Source of the DNA: Rhodopirellula sp.
GTDB taxonomy: Bacteria > Planctomycetota > Planctomycetia > Pirellulales > Thermoguttaceae
Assembly: GCA_012728855.1 (NCBI GenBank)
Contig: JAAYEH010000225.1
Coordinates: forward strand, 1 to 64,000
Reading direction: 5' to 3'
DNA length: 64,000 bases
Below are positions 38,027-48,577 of this stretch, in pieces; the stretch's first letter is position 1; the number at the start of each line of letters is the position of its first letter. Position numbers and translations under genes: made by a program. Under the pieces are notes generated by a model. The model saw nothing but the letters and a program-made list of their open reading frames with translations. It was not told the DNA's origin and searched no databases.

Positions 38027-38364
38027 CGCTCGCCGAGGAAATCGCGTCCCTCGGACTTGATCGACTTGATTTTCCAACCAACCAGCTCGCCCCAATTGTG
38101 GGCATCGACGCCAAGCTGCCTGCCAGGATGGCCCTGGAGGATTCGGGTTCGTCTCTTTAAAGGGTCGTTGACGATTCTTTGAATCACACCTGCTCGCGAC
38201 CCGTTATGCGGGGGGTGTTCGCAGGCACGTCATTTGGCAAGATCTCGCACCCAATCGGAATCTGTGGCGTACAATTGCAGGCGTGGGCAACTGTGGTTAG
38301 AGTTCGCGCACCGAATGAGCCTGGGTTGCCGGCTCCTCCGCCACTGGGAGAATAGGGATCGAGC
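38027..38364. other. Intergenic stretch upstream of the DUF1571 gene
   Basis: No convincing gene. A degenerate relative of the palindromes at 2638-2731 may be present near 38229-38275 (GGCAAGATCTCGCACCCAAT then CGGAATCTGTGGC). No promoter could be singled out. Confidence 0.4.
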
Positions 38365-39192
38365 ATGAACACAACACGAAGTTTTTCTGCTTCAGCGTTG
38401 CTCGTCGGTTGGTTGTTGGCGGGAATTGGATGGAGCGCGAAACCCGACGTGCAGATCCAGCATCCTCTGGAACCGGTGTTGAGGCAGGCCCACGACTTGC
38501 TGCAGCGGCTGGAGACCGTGGAGGACTACACCTGCACAATCGTGCGGCGCGAGAGGATCGGCGAGAAACTTCAGGATTACGAGTGGATTTTCGCCAAACT
38601 CCGCCACGAGCGAGGGCCGGACGTTACCGGCGAATCGCCGGTCTCGGCCTACTTGCAGTTTCTCGGTCCGGAAGATGTCGCCGGGCGCGAGGTGATCTAT
38701 CGGCCGGCGGCCTATGGTAACAAGCTGATCGTCCGTCGAGGGGGGACTCGATTCGCCTATGTGACCACCTCAATCACCCCCGATGGCGAATTGGCCATGC
38801 AAAACAGCCGCTACCCCATCACGGCAATCGGTCTGAAGAACCTGCTCAACCGACTGATTGAGGTCGGCGAGGAGGACATCTCCCGCGGAGAGTGCATCGT
38901 TGAATACTTCCCCGGTGCCAAGGTCGATGCGCGGCTCTGCACGTTGATTCGTGTCACCCACCCCTACCGCCGTCCTTACTTCCGCTACCACAAAGCGGAT
39001 ATCTTCGTCGACGATGCGTTGCAGGCGCCGGTCCGCTTTGCTTCCTACGACTGGCCCGATAAAGAGGGAGGCGAACCCTGCTTGCTGGAGGAGTACACGT
39101 ACACGGATCTACGGTTCAACGTCGGGCTGAGCGATCGCGATTTCGATTATCGCAACAGTGAGTACGGATTCCGTAAGGATTACCAGCCGTAG
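38365..39192 (+). CDS. DUF1571 exported protein
   Basis: A 275-residue protein with an N-terminal signal segment (SASALLVGWLLAGIGWSA). The body matches DUF1571: LQRLETVEDYTCTIVRRERI, YLQFLGPEDVAGREVIYRPA, LVLN-type LKNLLNRLIEVGEEDI, and a C-terminal YTYTDLRFNVGLSDRDFDYR. The family is common in planctomycetes and its role is unknown; the beta-rich lipoprotein-carrier (LolA-like) look suggests lipid or lipoprotein handling in the periplasm. Its stop codon abuts the metG stop codon with no base between. Confidence 0.9.
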   Translation: MNTTRSFSASALLVGWLLAGIGWSAKPDVQIQHPLEPVLRQAHDLLQRLETVEDYTCTIVRRERIGEKLQDYEWIFAKLRHERGPDVTGESPVSAYLQFLGPEDVAGREVIYRPAAYGNKLIVRRGGTRFAYVTTSITPDGELAMQNSRYPITAIGLKNLLNRLIEVGEEDISRGECIVEYFPGAKVDARLCTLIRVTHPYRRPYFRYHKADIFVDDALQAPVRFASYDWPDKEGGEPCLLEEYTYTDLRFNVGLSDRDFDYRNSEYGFRKDYQP

Positions 39193-41235
39193 TCAATGCA
39201 GCCGTTGGCCGGGGCGGGCACCTTCATCGGGTGAGACGAGGTAGATCTCGCTGCCACCCGGGCCCGAAGCCACCACCATCCCTTCACTCAGCCCGAACTT
39301 CATCTGTCGCGGCGCCAGATTGGCCACACAGACCACCAGTCTTCCGACGAGCTGCTCCGGCAGGTAGGCACTCTTGATCCCGGCGAAGACCGTGCGTCGA
39401 TGCTCTCCGCCAAGGCTGAGAACGAGCTTCAGCAGCTTCTTCGCCTCGGGAACCTCTTCGGCGCCAATCACCCGCGCGATCCGCAGATCCACCTTCACAA
39501 AGTCGTCGATCGTACACTCGGCGGCCAAGGGTTCGGCCTTCAGCGGTTCGTCGCTGTCCTGCCATGCAACGACGGCAGGCTCGGTTTCCGACGGGGAACT
39601 GGCTTTGCTCTGCTGGATCATCGCATCCACCTTTTCTCGCGTGACGCGGGTCATCATGTGTTCAAACCGCCGCACCGGCTTGCCCAGCAGCGGTCGCTTC
39701 GATTCGTCCCAATCCCGGATCGGCTCGTCGAGCAGATCGCCGGTCTGGCGGGCCAGTTTCGGCAGCACCGGCGCCAAGTAAACCGCCAACTGCCGGAAAA
39801 GATTCAGCCCGATCGTGCAGGCGTCGCGAAGTTCGGCGGTTTTCGTTGCATCCTTCTTGAGGTTCCAGGGGGCCGTTCGTTCCACGAACTGGTTCGCCCG
39901 ATCGCCCGCCGCCAGGATCAGCCGCATGGCTCGATTGTAGTCGCACGACTCGTACGCTTCGGCAATGAGATCGCCGTCCTTGGCGGCCTGTTCGAAGAGC
40001 CCGCCGTCGTCGGGATAGGTCTCGGCCAAGCCGGTTTGCTCGGCGAACCGCGCGGTGCGGCTGGCAAGGTTGACGATATTGCCCACCATGTCGGCATTGA
40101 CCTTGGCTACGAACTCGTCGAGGTTCATGTCCAGGTCTTCCACCCGCGGAGTCAGCTTCGCGGCGTAGTAGTAACGGAGGTAGGACGGGTCAAGATGTTC
40201 CAGATATGTGGCGGCGCGGACAAACGTCCCCTTGGACTTCGACATCTTTTCGCCGCTGACGGTGAGAAAGCCGTGAATATGGACCATTCGCGGTAGCCCG
40301 AAACCGGCTGTCCGCAGCATCGCCGGCCAGAAGAGGGTGTGGAAGTAGGTGATGTCCTTGCCGATGAAGTGGTGGATCTCGGTCTCGTCGCTCCTCCACC
40401 AGTCGTCGAACGATTCGCCGTGCCGGCGGCACCACTGGAGCGTTGAGGCGACGTAGCCGATTGGCGCGTCGAACCAGACGTACCAGTAGTTGCCCGGCGC
40501 GTCCGGGATCTCGAAACCGAAATAGGGCGCCGGCCTGGAGATGTCCCAGTCGCGCAGCGGCTCCCCCAGAAAGTGTCCCTTGAGGTAGTTGGCGATCTCC
40601 GATTGGAGATGTTCGCCGCTCTGGGTCCAAGTCTCCAGGAATCCGTGCAGTTGTTCGATTTGGACGAAGAGGTGCGCGGCGGTGCGGATCTCCGGCGTCG
40701 CGCCGGAATGCGTGCTCACCGGGTCGATCAACTCGGTCGGACTGTACGTATGGCCGCAGCGATCGCAACTGTCGCCGTATTGATCGGGCGCCTTGCAGAA
40801 CGGGCACGCCCCCTTGACGAATCGGTCGGCGAGGAACGTGCCGGCGACCGGATCGAACAGTTGCGTTACTTCTTTTTCGACAATCAAGTCGGCCTTGCGT
40901 AAAGCCGACCAGAACTCGGCGCACAGCTCGCGGTTCTCCTCGCTGTGCGTGCTGCCGTAGTTGTCAAACTCGATGTCGAAGCCGGAGAAATCCTCGAGAT
41001 GGGCCTTCTGCATCCGGCCGATCAGTTCCTCTTCGGAGATGCCCTCCTTGCGGGCACTGATCATCACCGCGGTGCCGTGCGTATCGTCGGCACACAGGTA
41101 AATGCAGCGGTTGCCCCGCAGTTTCTGGAACCGCACCCAGATGTCGGTCTGGAGATACTCGACAAGATGGCCCAGATGGATGTGCCCGTTGGCGTACGGC
41201 AGGGCACTGGTCACGAGGATCCGACGGGTCGTCAT
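39193..41235 (-). CDS. metG: Methionyl-tRNA synthetase with C-terminal tRNA-binding domain
   Basis: A 680-residue class I synthetase. HIGH-type motif HLGH in [19 protein letters not shown]. The zinc knuckle is [25 protein letters not shown] is in [14 protein letters not shown]. The last about 110 residues are an EMAP/Trbp111-like tRNA-binding domain ([38 protein letters not shown]). This is the long E. coli-like architecture. Confidence 0.98.
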   Translation of the reverse strand: MTTRRILVTSALPYANGHIHLGHLVEYLQTDIWVRFQKLRGNRCIYLCADDTHGTAVMISARKEGISEEELIGRMQKAHLEDFSGFDIEFDNYGSTHSEENRELCAEFWSALRKADLIVEKEVTQLFDPVAGTFLADRFVKGACPFCKAPDQYGDSCDRCGHTYSPTELIDPVSTHSGATPEIRTAAHLFVQIEQLHGFLETWTQSGEHLQSEIANYLKGHFLGEPLRDWDISRPAPYFGFEIPDAPGNYWYVWFDAPIGYVASTLQWCRRHGESFDDWWRSDETEIHHFIGKDITYFHTLFWPAMLRTAGFGLPRMVHIHGFLTVSGEKMSKSKGTFVRAATYLEHLDPSYLRYYYAAKLTPRVEDLDMNLDEFVAKVNADMVGNIVNLASRTARFAEQTGLAETYPDDGGLFEQAAKDGDLIAEAYESCDYNRAMRLILAAGDRANQFVERTAPWNLKKDATKTAELRDACTIGLNLFRQLAVYLAPVLPKLARQTGDLLDEPIRDWDESKRPLLGKPVRRFEHMMTRVTREKVDAMIQQSKASSPSETEPAVVAWQDSDEPLKAEPLAAECTIDDFVKVDLRIARVIGAEEVPEAKKLLKLVLSLGGEHRRTVFAGIKSAYLPEQLVGRLVVCVANLAPRQMKFGLSEGMVVASGPGGSEIYLVSPDEGARPGQRLH

Positions 41236-41469
41236 GCTTGGTTCGTCCGGCTGGCGATTGACCGAGTGGGAAATGGCCTATTGTAGCCGAAAGAACCCCC
41301 GTCGGGCAGGGTCAATTAAGGGGCAGCCGCGAGCCGTGTGGGTGGGGCACTCCGTGACCCACCAGGTTGGGCCACTCGGTGCCTCAACGGCAAACAGCGG
41401 CCCCCGTGACCCGCGCGGAACGGATCACGGGGTGCCGTGCGGCGGCAGCGAGGAAATGCCGCGAGCGTC

Positions 41470-42882
41470 TCAGATGTCGGCGTAGAGACAGAACTCGTAC
41501 GGATGCGGGCGGAGCCGCATTTCGTCCACCTCACGGGTCGTCTTGTACCAAATCCAGGTATCGATCACGTCGGGTGTGAAGACGTCGCCGCGGAGCAGGA
41601 ATTCGTGGTCGGCACGCAGCGCCGCCAACGCCTCGTCCAGTCCGCCGGGCGTCTTGGGGACTTTCGCTAGTTCTTCGGGCTCCAGATCGTAAATGTCTTT
41701 GTCCAGCGGCTCGCCGGGGTCGATCTTGTTCTGAATGCCGTCGACGACGGCCATCAAGATCGACGCAAACGAAAGATAGGGGTTACAACTCGGATCGGGG
41801 CAGCGGAACTCGAGCCGCTTCGCCTTGGGGCTGGGGCTGTACATCGGGATTCGCACCGAAGCCGAGCGGTTCCGTTGCGAGTAGGCCAGGTTGACGGGCG
41901 CTTCAAAACCGGGCACGAGCCGCTTGTAGCTGTTCGTCGTCGGATTGGCGAACGCGCAGATCGCCGGAGCGTGCTTCAGCAAACCGCCGATGGCATACAG
42001 CGCCATCTCGCTCAAGCCCGCGTAGCCGCTGCCGGCAAACAACGGCTCGCTCCCCTTCCAAAGCGAGATATGCGTGTGCATGCCGGAGCCGTTGTCGCTG
42101 TAGAGGGGCTTGGGCATGAAGGTCACCAGCTTGTTGAATTTCCTCGCCACGTTCTTGACGATGTACTTGTACATCATCACCTTGTCGGCCGTCGTCACCA
42201 GGTCATTGAACCGCAGGTCGATCTCCGATTGGCCGCCGGTGGCCACCTCATGGTGCTGTGCTTCGACATCGAGCCCGCAGTCGATCATCGTCTGCATCAT
42301 CTCATTGCGGATATCCATCAACTGGTCGGCCGGCGGGACAGGGAAATAGCCTTCTTTGTACCGCAGCTTCGATCCGAGGTTGGGCTTTTCCTCGCGGCCC
42401 CGGTTCCACTGCCCCTCGGCGCTGTCGATGTAGTAGTAACTGGAGTTGGGCGTGCTGTCGAAGCGAATGTCGTCAAAAATGAAGAACTCGCATTCCGGCC
42501 CGATGAAGCACGTGTCGGCGATTCCCGTGCTCTTCAAATAATTGACCGCCTTCCGTGCGACGTTCCGCGGATCACGGCTGTAGTCCTCGCGGGTGATCGG
42601 ATCCTGGATGTTGCAGATCATCGACAAGGTCGGTATTGCAGTAAACGGATCGAGAGTGGCCGTCTCAGGCTGGGGAACCACGAGCATGTCGCTCTCGTTG
42701 ATCGCCTGCCAACCGCGGATGCTCGACCCGTCAAACCCCAGTCCGTCTTCAAACACATCCTCATCCAGCTTGTTCACGGGGATGGTGAAATGCTGCCACA
42801 GACCGGGGAAGTCCATGAACCGCAGATCGACAGCTTTGACATTTTTCTCCCTACATAGCGCAAGAACTTCTTTCGGCGTCAC
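41470..42882 (-). CDS. glnA: Glutamine synthetase type I
   Basis: A 470-residue dodecameric enzyme that makes glutamine from glutamate, ammonia and ATP. Family blocks: [53 protein letters not shown], and the Tyr adenylylation loop [11 protein letters not shown], so control by GlnE-type adenylylation is possible. I chose the GTG at 42882 (protein [20 protein letters not shown]): AAAGGA lies 8 bases upstream and the family commonly starts MTPKEVL; in-frame upstream codons to 43056 look non-coding. Confidence 0.97.
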   Translation of the reverse strand: MTPKEVLALCREKNVKAVDLRFMDFPGLWQHFTIPVNKLDEDVFEDGLGFDGSSIRGWQAINESDMLVVPQPETATLDPFTAIPTLSMICNIQDPITREDYSRDPRNVARKAVNYLKSTGIADTCFIGPECEFFIFDDIRFDSTPNSSYYYIDSAEGQWNRGREEKPNLGSKLRYKEGYFPVPPADQLMDIRNEMMQTMIDCGLDVEAQHHEVATGGQSEIDLRFNDLVTTADKVMMYKYIVKNVARKFNKLVTFMPKPLYSDNGSGMHTHISLWKGSEPLFAGSGYAGLSEMALYAIGGLLKHAPAICAFANPTTNSYKRLVPGFEAPVNLAYSQRNRSASVRIPMYSPSPKAKRLEFRCPDPSCNPYLSFASILMAVVDGIQNKIDPGEPLDKDIYDLEPEELAKVPKTPGGLDEALAALRADHEFLLRGDVFTPDVIDTWIWYKTTREVDEMRLRPHPYEFCLYADI

Positions 42883-43269
42883 AGGCTCTGTCCTTTCAAA
42901 GTGAGAGACAACCACGTTTGATCCCCAGTAAGAATGGGTAGCCGTTGCCTGGTTTGCGTCGGCCCACCTCACCAGCAAGCTCCGTACTTTGCCGCCCAAT
43001 GAGCAAACAGAATACCATCGGACAACGCCCCCAGACGGGTTAAGGCCGGAAACCATTGTGCCAAAAGAGTTTCCGCGACGAGAGTGATTTTGGCGGGCGA
43101 ACCTGGCGGCTTGAATACTGCCGGTTTGTTAGGCAAATGATGAACAGAATCCGGGCAGTCGCTGCCGTTCCCCTTGCGGCCCGTGGCAGCCACCGGTTCG
43201 GACGGCAAGTCGGCCAAACGGATTGCTTCAAGTTGCTGCCGGGGAATCGCCTAATCGGCCGCGTCTCGT
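42883..43269. other. Leader and intergenic region upstream of glnA
   Basis: No convincing gene. I looked for a sigma-54-type GG-N10-GC element and a TGGCA-type motif facing glnA and found none. It separates glnA from lspA, both leftward. Confidence 0.4.
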
Positions 43270-43914
43270 TCAGACTTTCGCGGTTTGCTCTTCCTCAACA
43301 TGAAAGGCATGCCAGAGGAGCAACGCCGCCCCGCAGAGGAGCATACTGTCGGCGATATTGAAATTCGGCCACGGCCAGTCGCCGATCATCACCAGAATCC
43401 AGTCCCGTACGGCATAGACCGGTTCCCCGAGTCGGTGCTGCCCGTGGGCGAGATTCCACCGCAGCCCCGGCAGCCCCAACCGGTCATAGAGATTGCCGAA
43501 GATCCCGGCCGTGATCAGTCCCAACGCGATGCAGAGGATAAGATCACGGGCGGCTCCGGCGACGAAGAGCCACCAGACGATGGCCAACGCCGCCACAACC
43601 GACAGCGTCGCGAACACGGGAACCATCCCCTCGCCAAAGCCAAAGAGAGCCCCCTCATTCAGGCTGGTCTGGATACCGGCAACACCATTCCACAGCCACC
43701 ATGTCGGTGCAGGTGGCATCCCCAATTGCCTGAAAACAAGGTGTTTGGTCACCAAGTCAAGCAAGCACCCCAATACTGCCAAGCACAAAAAAACCCCGTA
43801 GCGATTTACCGGAACTTCCCGCTTGGTGGGAACTTCGCTTACGGTAGTTTCTTGATCAGCCTTGTTCGATTTGGGAAGCACACTTGACACACATGGTTGC
43901 GTAGGGGATCGCAT
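43270..43914 (-). CDS. lspA: Lipoprotein signal peptidase LspA
   Basis: A 214-residue inner-membrane aspartyl protease (or 203 residues from GTG 43881) that removes signal peptides from prolipoproteins. It has four membrane helices. Catalytic Asp motifs are in GIFGNLYDRL and NFNIADSMLL. The N-terminal extension before YGVFLCLAVLG is longer than in E. coli. The start overlaps the end of the DksA-like gene by 59 bases if ATG 43914 is used. Probable operon with that gene. Confidence 0.93.
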   Translation of the reverse strand: MRSPTQPCVSSVLPKSNKADQETTVSEVPTKREVPVNRYGVFLCLAVLGCLLDLVTKHLVFRQLGMPPAPTWWLWNGVAGIQTSLNEGALFGFGEGMVPVFATLSVVAALAIVWWLFVAGAARDLILCIALGLITAGIFGNLYDRLGLPGLRWNLAHGQHRLGEPVYAVRDWILVMIGDWPWPNFNIADSMLLCGAALLLWHAFHVEEEQTAKV

Positions 43915-44230
43915 TCAAACGAGCCTTCGGAATCTTGGCCCCGCATTCTTCGCACTCGCCATAGGTGCCGTCTTCAATCCGCTCCAAGGCGTCCTCGATC
44001 TTCTCCAGCACACCGCCTTCCGATTCCATCAGACTAAGGGTGAATTCCTGCTCGAAGTTGTCGCTGCCCAGATCGGCCATATGGATCGGCATGCTGGAGA
44101 GATCGCCGTTTGCCTCGTTGCGACGTTTATGAAGCGCGGTGTCGGCCAGATTGGTGACATCGCCCCGGAGTCTTTCGCGCAGCGCGATTAAGCGGTCTTT
44201 GTACTCGTTCGTCTCTGCCTTCTTCTTCAT
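43856..44230 (-). CDS. DksA/TraR-type C4 zinc-finger protein
   Basis: A 124-residue protein. A helical N-terminus (YKDRLIALRERLRGDVTNLA) and coiled coil are followed by a zinc finger, CEECGAKIPKARLNAIPYAT then MCVKCA (Cys-x2-Cys-x17-Cys-x2-Cys). DksA-family proteins bind RNA polymerase through the secondary channel and adjust transcription, often with ppGpp. The coiled-coil tip lacks a clear DxxDxA motif, so its effect may differ from E. coli DksA. Confidence 0.9.
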   Translation of the reverse strand: MKKKAETNEYKDRLIALRERLRGDVTNLADTALHKRRNEANGDLSSMPIHMADLGSDNFEQEFTLSLMESEGGVLEKIEDALERIEDGTYGECEECGAKIPKARLNAIPYATMCVKCASQIEQG

Positions 44231-44627
44231 ATGCCGATTCTCCGGGAGTGGTTCCCTCAGTTGCCCGTCAGCGGGAAACTCGCAGACTTTCGATTCTAAA
44301 TCCGGAGTTCGGCGCTGTCAAACGTGTGCCACGGTCGCTTCACTCGGAGACAGTCCCTGTTCTTGAAACAGCCACCCGCCGGAACATCAGGCAGCCCGCC
44401 TGCGATGCCCTGGACCGATAGCGGCGTCAATAACTACCAAAGATTGGTTTTCGTATACGCTAAAGGTAGCACATTCTGCGGCACACTGTCTCGAAACTAC
44501 GCATTCCGATGGGTGTTCATTCCGGCCGCATTTCAGTTCACCTTGCCAGGTTTTCTCGCCTCATTTAGGATTCTAGGAATTCGTCAGGTTCCCGCGATCT
44601 TACCAACCCCCTCGGGAGAACTCCACC
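44231..44627. other. Divergent intergenic region with a degenerate element C
   Basis: Nearly 400 bases between the DksA-like and thrC genes. No convincing gene. Positions 44341-44370 (CTCGGAGACAGTCCCTGTTC) resemble the right core of element C. The thrC frame is open from 44577, and GGGAGA at 44614-44619 is a candidate ribosome binding site. Confidence 0.45.
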
Positions 44628-46028
44628 ATTTCTCACCAAGACCTTGCTTTTCAGCGGTGCATCTCGCCAGCCTGCGGAGCGACCTACGATATTGGGGAGG
44701 TCCGTGTAGCCTGCGATCGGTGTGGGGACTTGTTGGACGTGGCCTACGCGTGGGATCGTCTGCCGGTGCCCAGGAAACTTTCGGATTTCGAGAGGAAGTG
44801 GTCTCGGCGCTACGATCCCCATTGTTTCAGCGGGGTCTGGCGATTTCACGATTTGCTGCCGTTCGTGCCTGTCGAGCGGTGCGTTACCGTCGGTGAGGGC
44901 CAAACCCTGCTGCACCTTGCGGACGGCGTTGGCCGATACGTGGGCATCAACCCCGGCGGGCTGTTTCTGCAGTACGAGGGGATGAACCCCTCGGGCAGCT
45001 TCAAGGACAACGGCATGTCGGCGGCTTTTTCGCACGCCCGCTCCGTCGGCGCCGAGCGAGCGGCCTGCGCGTCGACCGGAAACACCAGCGCCTCGCTGGC
45101 TCTCTACTGCTCGGTCACCCGGTTGATGAAAGCGGTGATTTTTGTCGGTTCGGGCAAGATTGCCTACGGGAAGCTCTCCCAGGCGCTGGATTACGGCGCG
45201 CTGACGGTTCAGATCTCAGGCGATTTTGACGACGCCATGGCGCGTGTCAAAGAGGTGTCCAAAGAACTTGGTATCTATCTGGTCAACAGCGTCAATCCCT
45301 TCCGCCTGGAAGGGCAGAAGACGATCATGTTTCGCGTGCTGGAAGCACTCCGATGGGAAGTGCCCGACTGGATTGTCGTCCCCGGCGGCAACCTGGGCAA
45401 CTCCAGCGCGTTCGGTAAGGCTTTTTTCGAACTGAAGCAATTGGGTTTGATCGATCGCGTGCCGCGGTTGGCGATCATCAACGCCGCCGGGGCAAACACA
45501 CTCTACGAACTGGTCGAGAAACAAGGGCTCTCTTGGAAGCAGGGCGATCCCGACGGCGCGGCGGTCTGCCGCTATTACGACGAAATGGACGCTGGGCAGC
45601 GTCGCGCTTCGACCATCGCCAGCGCGATCGAAATCAATCGGCCGGTGAACTTCAATAAGTGTATTCGAGCCATCGAGGTGATGGACGGCGTCGTCCGCGA
45701 GGTCACCGACCAGCAGATCCTCGACGCCAAGGCGCAGGTCGGCGCCGGTGGACTCGGCTGCGAACCGGCCAGCGCGGCCAGTGTCGCCGGCGCGAAAAAA
45801 CTAGTTTCCGAAGGAGTGATCGGCGCCGACGAACGGGTCGTATGCATCCTGACGGGCCATCAGCTCAAAGATCCAACCGCCACCGTCGCCTACCACACAA
45901 CCGACCAGGAACTGTTCAACAAGGTGTTGGGAAGTCGAGGCGTTCACCGGGCTGCCTTTGCCAATCGCGCGGTGGCCGTTTCCAACGATCTCGACGAAAT
46001 CATCAAGGCGATTCAGCTTTACAGCTAA
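44628..46028 (+). CDS. thrC: Threonine synthase, likely ATT start
   Basis: ThrC converts O-phosphohomoserine to threonine with PLP. The core is clear: [24 protein letters not shown] (PLP Lys in SFKDNGM), [29 protein letters not shown]. Upstream of the first ATG/GTG/TTG (TTG 44730) the same frame encodes an N-terminal zinc-ribbon pattern, [13 protein letters not shown] followed by CDRCGDLLD, common to many threonine synthases. No standard start precedes it. An ATT at 44628 ([11 protein letters not shown]) has GGGAGA 8 bases upstream, so a rare ATT start is likely. Product 466 residues. dapB follows 7 bases later. Confidence 0.92.
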   Translation: MSHQDLAFQRCISPACGATYDIGEVRVACDRCGDLLDVAYAWDRLPVPRKLSDFERKWSRRYDPHCFSGVWRFHDLLPFVPVERCVTVGEGQTLLHLADGVGRYVGINPGGLFLQYEGMNPSGSFKDNGMSAAFSHARSVGAERAACASTGNTSASLALYCSVTRLMKAVIFVGSGKIAYGKLSQALDYGALTVQISGDFDDAMARVKEVSKELGIYLVNSVNPFRLEGQKTIMFRVLEALRWEVPDWIVVPGGNLGNSSAFGKAFFELKQLGLIDRVPRLAIINAAGANTLYELVEKQGLSWKQGDPDGAAVCRYYDEMDAGQRRASTIASAIEINRPVNFNKCIRAIEVMDGVVREVTDQQILDAKAQVGAGGLGCEPASAASVAGAKKLVSEGVIGADERVVCILTGHQLKDPTATVAYHTTDQELFNKVLGSRGVHRAAFANRAVAVSNDLDEIIKAIQLYS

Positions 46029-46035
46029 AGACGTT

Positions 46036-46827
46036 ATGACTCCACTACGACTTGCCGTTTTCGGTGCCGCCGGGCGAATGGGACGGCGATTGATCGCGTT
46101 GGGAAGCGCCGACCCGCAGTTTCGCCTCGTTGCGGCACTCGAATCGCCGCAGCATCCGCTTTTGGGCAGCGATGCCGGGCCGATCGCCGGCATCCCGGCC
46201 CTCGGGGTGCCGGTGGCCGGCAGCTTGGATGTAGAAGCTGACGTGATGATCGACTTCAGCGTTCCTGCCGGAGCAATGTCGGCGCTGGATATGTGCCTAA
46301 AGAAGAGGACAGCCTTGGTCTGCGCGACCACCGGGCTGGATGAGCGGCAACTGGACCGGCTCCACCAGGCATCGCAGCGGATCTCGGTGGTCTGGGCGCC
46401 GAGCATGAGTCTTGCGGTGAACCTGACCATGAAGCTGGCGGAGGTTGCCGGCGCCGCTCTGAAGGAGCATGACGCAGACGTCGAAATCATCGAACGCCAT
46501 CACCGCTACAAAGAGGATTCTCCCAGCGGCACGGCACTGAAATTCGGCCAATTGATCGCCGCCGTGATGGGGCAAGACCATCACCAACACGGCCGCCAGG
46601 GCCGCCCCGGCGCCAGACCGCGCGGCGAAATCGGTTACCACGCCGTTCGCGCCGGAGACAATCCCGGTGAGCACACGATCGTCTTCGGCATGATCGGCGA
46701 AACCGTGGAACTGACCGTGCGGGCGACCAACCGTGATTGCTATGCCCAAGGCGCATTGGCGGCGGCGAAGTATTTGGCTGGCAAACCCGCGGGCATGTAC
46801 TCGATTCGCGATGTGCTGCAACTCTGA
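46036..46827 (+). CDS. dapB: 4-hydroxy-tetrahydrodipicolinate reductase
   Basis: A 263-residue enzyme of the diaminopimelate/lysine branch. The NAD(P) motif is VFGAAGRMGRRL. The catalytic/binding segment is IIERHHRYKEDSPSGTALKF (HHxxKxDxPSGTA). It follows thrC in one operon; lysA is elsewhere in the window (56217), so the aspartate-family pathway is scattered. It converges on an MFS gene 15 bases away. Confidence 0.96.
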   Translation: MTPLRLAVFGAAGRMGRRLIALGSADPQFRLVAALESPQHPLLGSDAGPIAGIPALGVPVAGSLDVEADVMIDFSVPAGAMSALDMCLKKRTALVCATTGLDERQLDRLHQASQRISVVWAPSMSLAVNLTMKLAEVAGAALKEHDADVEIIERHHRYKEDSPSGTALKFGQLIAAVMGQDHHQHGRQGRPGARPRGEIGYHAVRAGDNPGEHTIVFGMIGETVELTVRATNRDCYAQGALAAAKYLAGKPAGMYSIRDVLQL

Positions 46828-46842
46828 AGAGGTCGGGAGTCT

Positions 46843-48177
46843 TCACTCATCCCAGTGCCCTTCCAACGCCTGTCGGCGCCCTTCCGCCACGTCCACTCGT
46901 GCGGCAAAAGCCCAACCGATCAGGAAGAAGACCACCAGGCTGACGATCGCCTGCCGCGAACTGCCGGTGAACAGGATCACCAGTCCAAACACGAAGGTTC
47001 CCATGAAGCTGGTGGCTTTTCCGGTGAGATTGAAGAACCCGAAAAACTCGGCCGTGTGCCGCTCGGGAGTCATCGCGCCCATCATCGCCCGGCTCACCGA
47101 CTGGGTTCCGCCCATGACCATTGCCAGCACCGCGCCGAGGGCCCAGAACGCGGCCTTGGAGTGGATGAAATAGGCCGTCACGACCAATCCCACCCAGATG
47201 GCGAGGCATCCCATCAACGTCGCCTTCTGACCCATCCGATCGCCAAGCCGGCCGACCAACAGAGCGCCCGGCATGGCGAGGAATTGGATCATGAGGATCA
47301 GGCCGATCAGTTCGCCGGTGTCGAACTGCAGATCCTTGATCGCAAACGTCGATGCTTGGCTGATCACCGTTTGGATGCCGTCGTTGTAGAACAGGAATCC
47401 CAGCAGAAAGACGACCAGCATCCGATAGTGGCGAACGTTCTTCAGTGTGCTGCCCACCGCGCGGACTGCCTGCCGGCCGGCCGCGAAAAACGCCTGGCGA
47501 TGCTCCGGCGCCGGCTGCCGATCGCGGAGCACCCAGATCGTCGGCAGCGTGAACAGGCCCCACCATCCGCCCATGATCACCAATCCGATCCGCAATTGGA
47601 GCGTCTTGTCGCTGACACCAATTGCATCCCCGAATTGCATGATCAGGATGGCCAGAACCAGCGCCAGGGCCCCGCCAATGTATCCCAATGCGTATCCCCA
47701 TGCCGACATCCGGTTCATGGTCTCTTCGTCGGCGATTTCCGGGAGAAAGCCGTTGTAGAAGCCCAGCGACAGTTCGAAGAGCAGGCTGGTCAGAAAGAAG
47801 AAACCCACGACCACCCAGGGCCAATCCGGAGGAACCAGCCCCAACGCCATTGCCGCCACAGCGCCGCCAAAGCCGGTCGCGGCCAGCCAGACGCGTTTAT
47901 TGGCGTTCGCATCGGCCATGGCGCCAACGACCGGAGAGAGGATCGCAGCAAGTAGCATCGACCCGGCGATCCCCCATGCCCATACCACCGCGCCCGTATT
48001 GCCGTAACGCTCAGGTGGAAAAACAACCCGCTGGAGGTAGTTGACGAGAATCGTGATCGACAGGGTCGAGTACGCGCTATTGGCCCAGTCGTAGGTCGCC
48101 CAAGCAAGCACTTCGGCAGAGCGGCTGAAACCGGCAGGGTTGCTGGCAATTGGCTGGCGGGCCATCGATCGGCTCAC
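46843..48177 (-). CDS. MFS transporter of the UMF1 (Atg22-like) family
   Basis: A 444-residue membrane protein with about 12 helices. The N-terminus ATYDWANSAYSTLSITILVN is the Atg22/UMF1 hallmark, and MGGTQSVSRAMMGAMTPERH follows late. Family members are assigned as amino-acid or unknown-solute exporters. The start is either GTG 48177 or ATG 48165. No operon partner is visible. Confidence 0.9.
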   Translation of the reverse strand: MSRSMARQPIASNPAGFSRSAEVLAWATYDWANSAYSTLSITILVNYLQRVVFPPERYGNTGAVVWAWGIAGSMLLAAILSPVVGAMADANANKRVWLAATGFGGAVAAMALGLVPPDWPWVVVGFFFLTSLLFELSLGFYNGFLPEIADEETMNRMSAWGYALGYIGGALALVLAILIMQFGDAIGVSDKTLQLRIGLVIMGGWWGLFTLPTIWVLRDRQPAPEHRQAFFAAGRQAVRAVGSTLKNVRHYRMLVVFLLGFLFYNDGIQTVISQASTFAIKDLQFDTGELIGLILMIQFLAMPGALLVGRLGDRMGQKATLMGCLAIWVGLVVTAYFIHSKAAFWALGAVLAMVMGGTQSVSRAMMGAMTPERHTAEFFGFFNLTGKATSFMGTFVFGLVILFTGSSRQAIVSLVVFFLIGWAFAARVDVAEGRRQALEGHWDE

Positions 48178-48309
48178 GGGAGGTGTTAGTGCAGGTGGGA
48201 CACCGTGTGGCCCGCCTTGACCGACGGTAAGTCTATGCGAAAAAGCCTTTTAGCTCGCCCTGCCAATCCACGGAGTACCAAGACTACGCCTCTTGGCGGA
48301 GCATTCAAG

Positions 48310-48343
48310 AAAAAAAACCCGCTGACCATTGCAGTCAACGGGT
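48310..48343 (-). terminator. Intrinsic terminator downstream of tRNA-His
   Basis: On the minus strand ACCCGTTGAC pairs with GTCAGCGGGT (one G-T pair) around a 7-base loop and is followed by a run of Ts. It lies 9 bases after the tRNA 3' end. Confidence 0.85.
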
Positions 48344-48352
48344 AGCCGAAGG

Positions 48353-48427
48353 GGTGGGTGAAGGGACTTGAACCCTCGACCCCCAGATCCACAATCTGGT
48401 GCTCTAACCAACTGAGCTACACCCACC
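48353..48427 (-). tRNA. tRNA-His (anticodon GTG)
   Basis: The cloverleaf reads: G-1 at 48427 pairing with C73 at 48353, acceptor GTGGGTG/CACCCAC, D-arm GCTC...GAGC with AGTTGGTTA, anticodon arm CCAGA-TTGTGGA-TCTGG giving GTG, and T-arm AGGG-TTCAAGT-CCCT. The encoded G-1:C73 pair is the identity signal for HisRS. CCA is not encoded. A terminator follows. Confidence 0.97.
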
Positions 48428-48577
48428 ATGTGTTTCAGAATCCTCAAAATATAACTGCCCGAACCGGCCCGGTCAACGAGCGGGCATTTCGACGTTGTTT
48501 CGCTCGGCGACTTCGGGCAAGATGGGGGCGTCGAGGTTTGCTTTCCAATCGGCCTTTCCGTAATCGCCAGAGGTAGG

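Noticed and set aside
41320-41460. GC-rich repeats (CACTCCGTGACCCACC, CCCCGTGACCCG) as CRISPR or terminator
   Set aside because: The spacing is irregular and there are no direct repeats of constant length; a hairpin is possible but has no T run.
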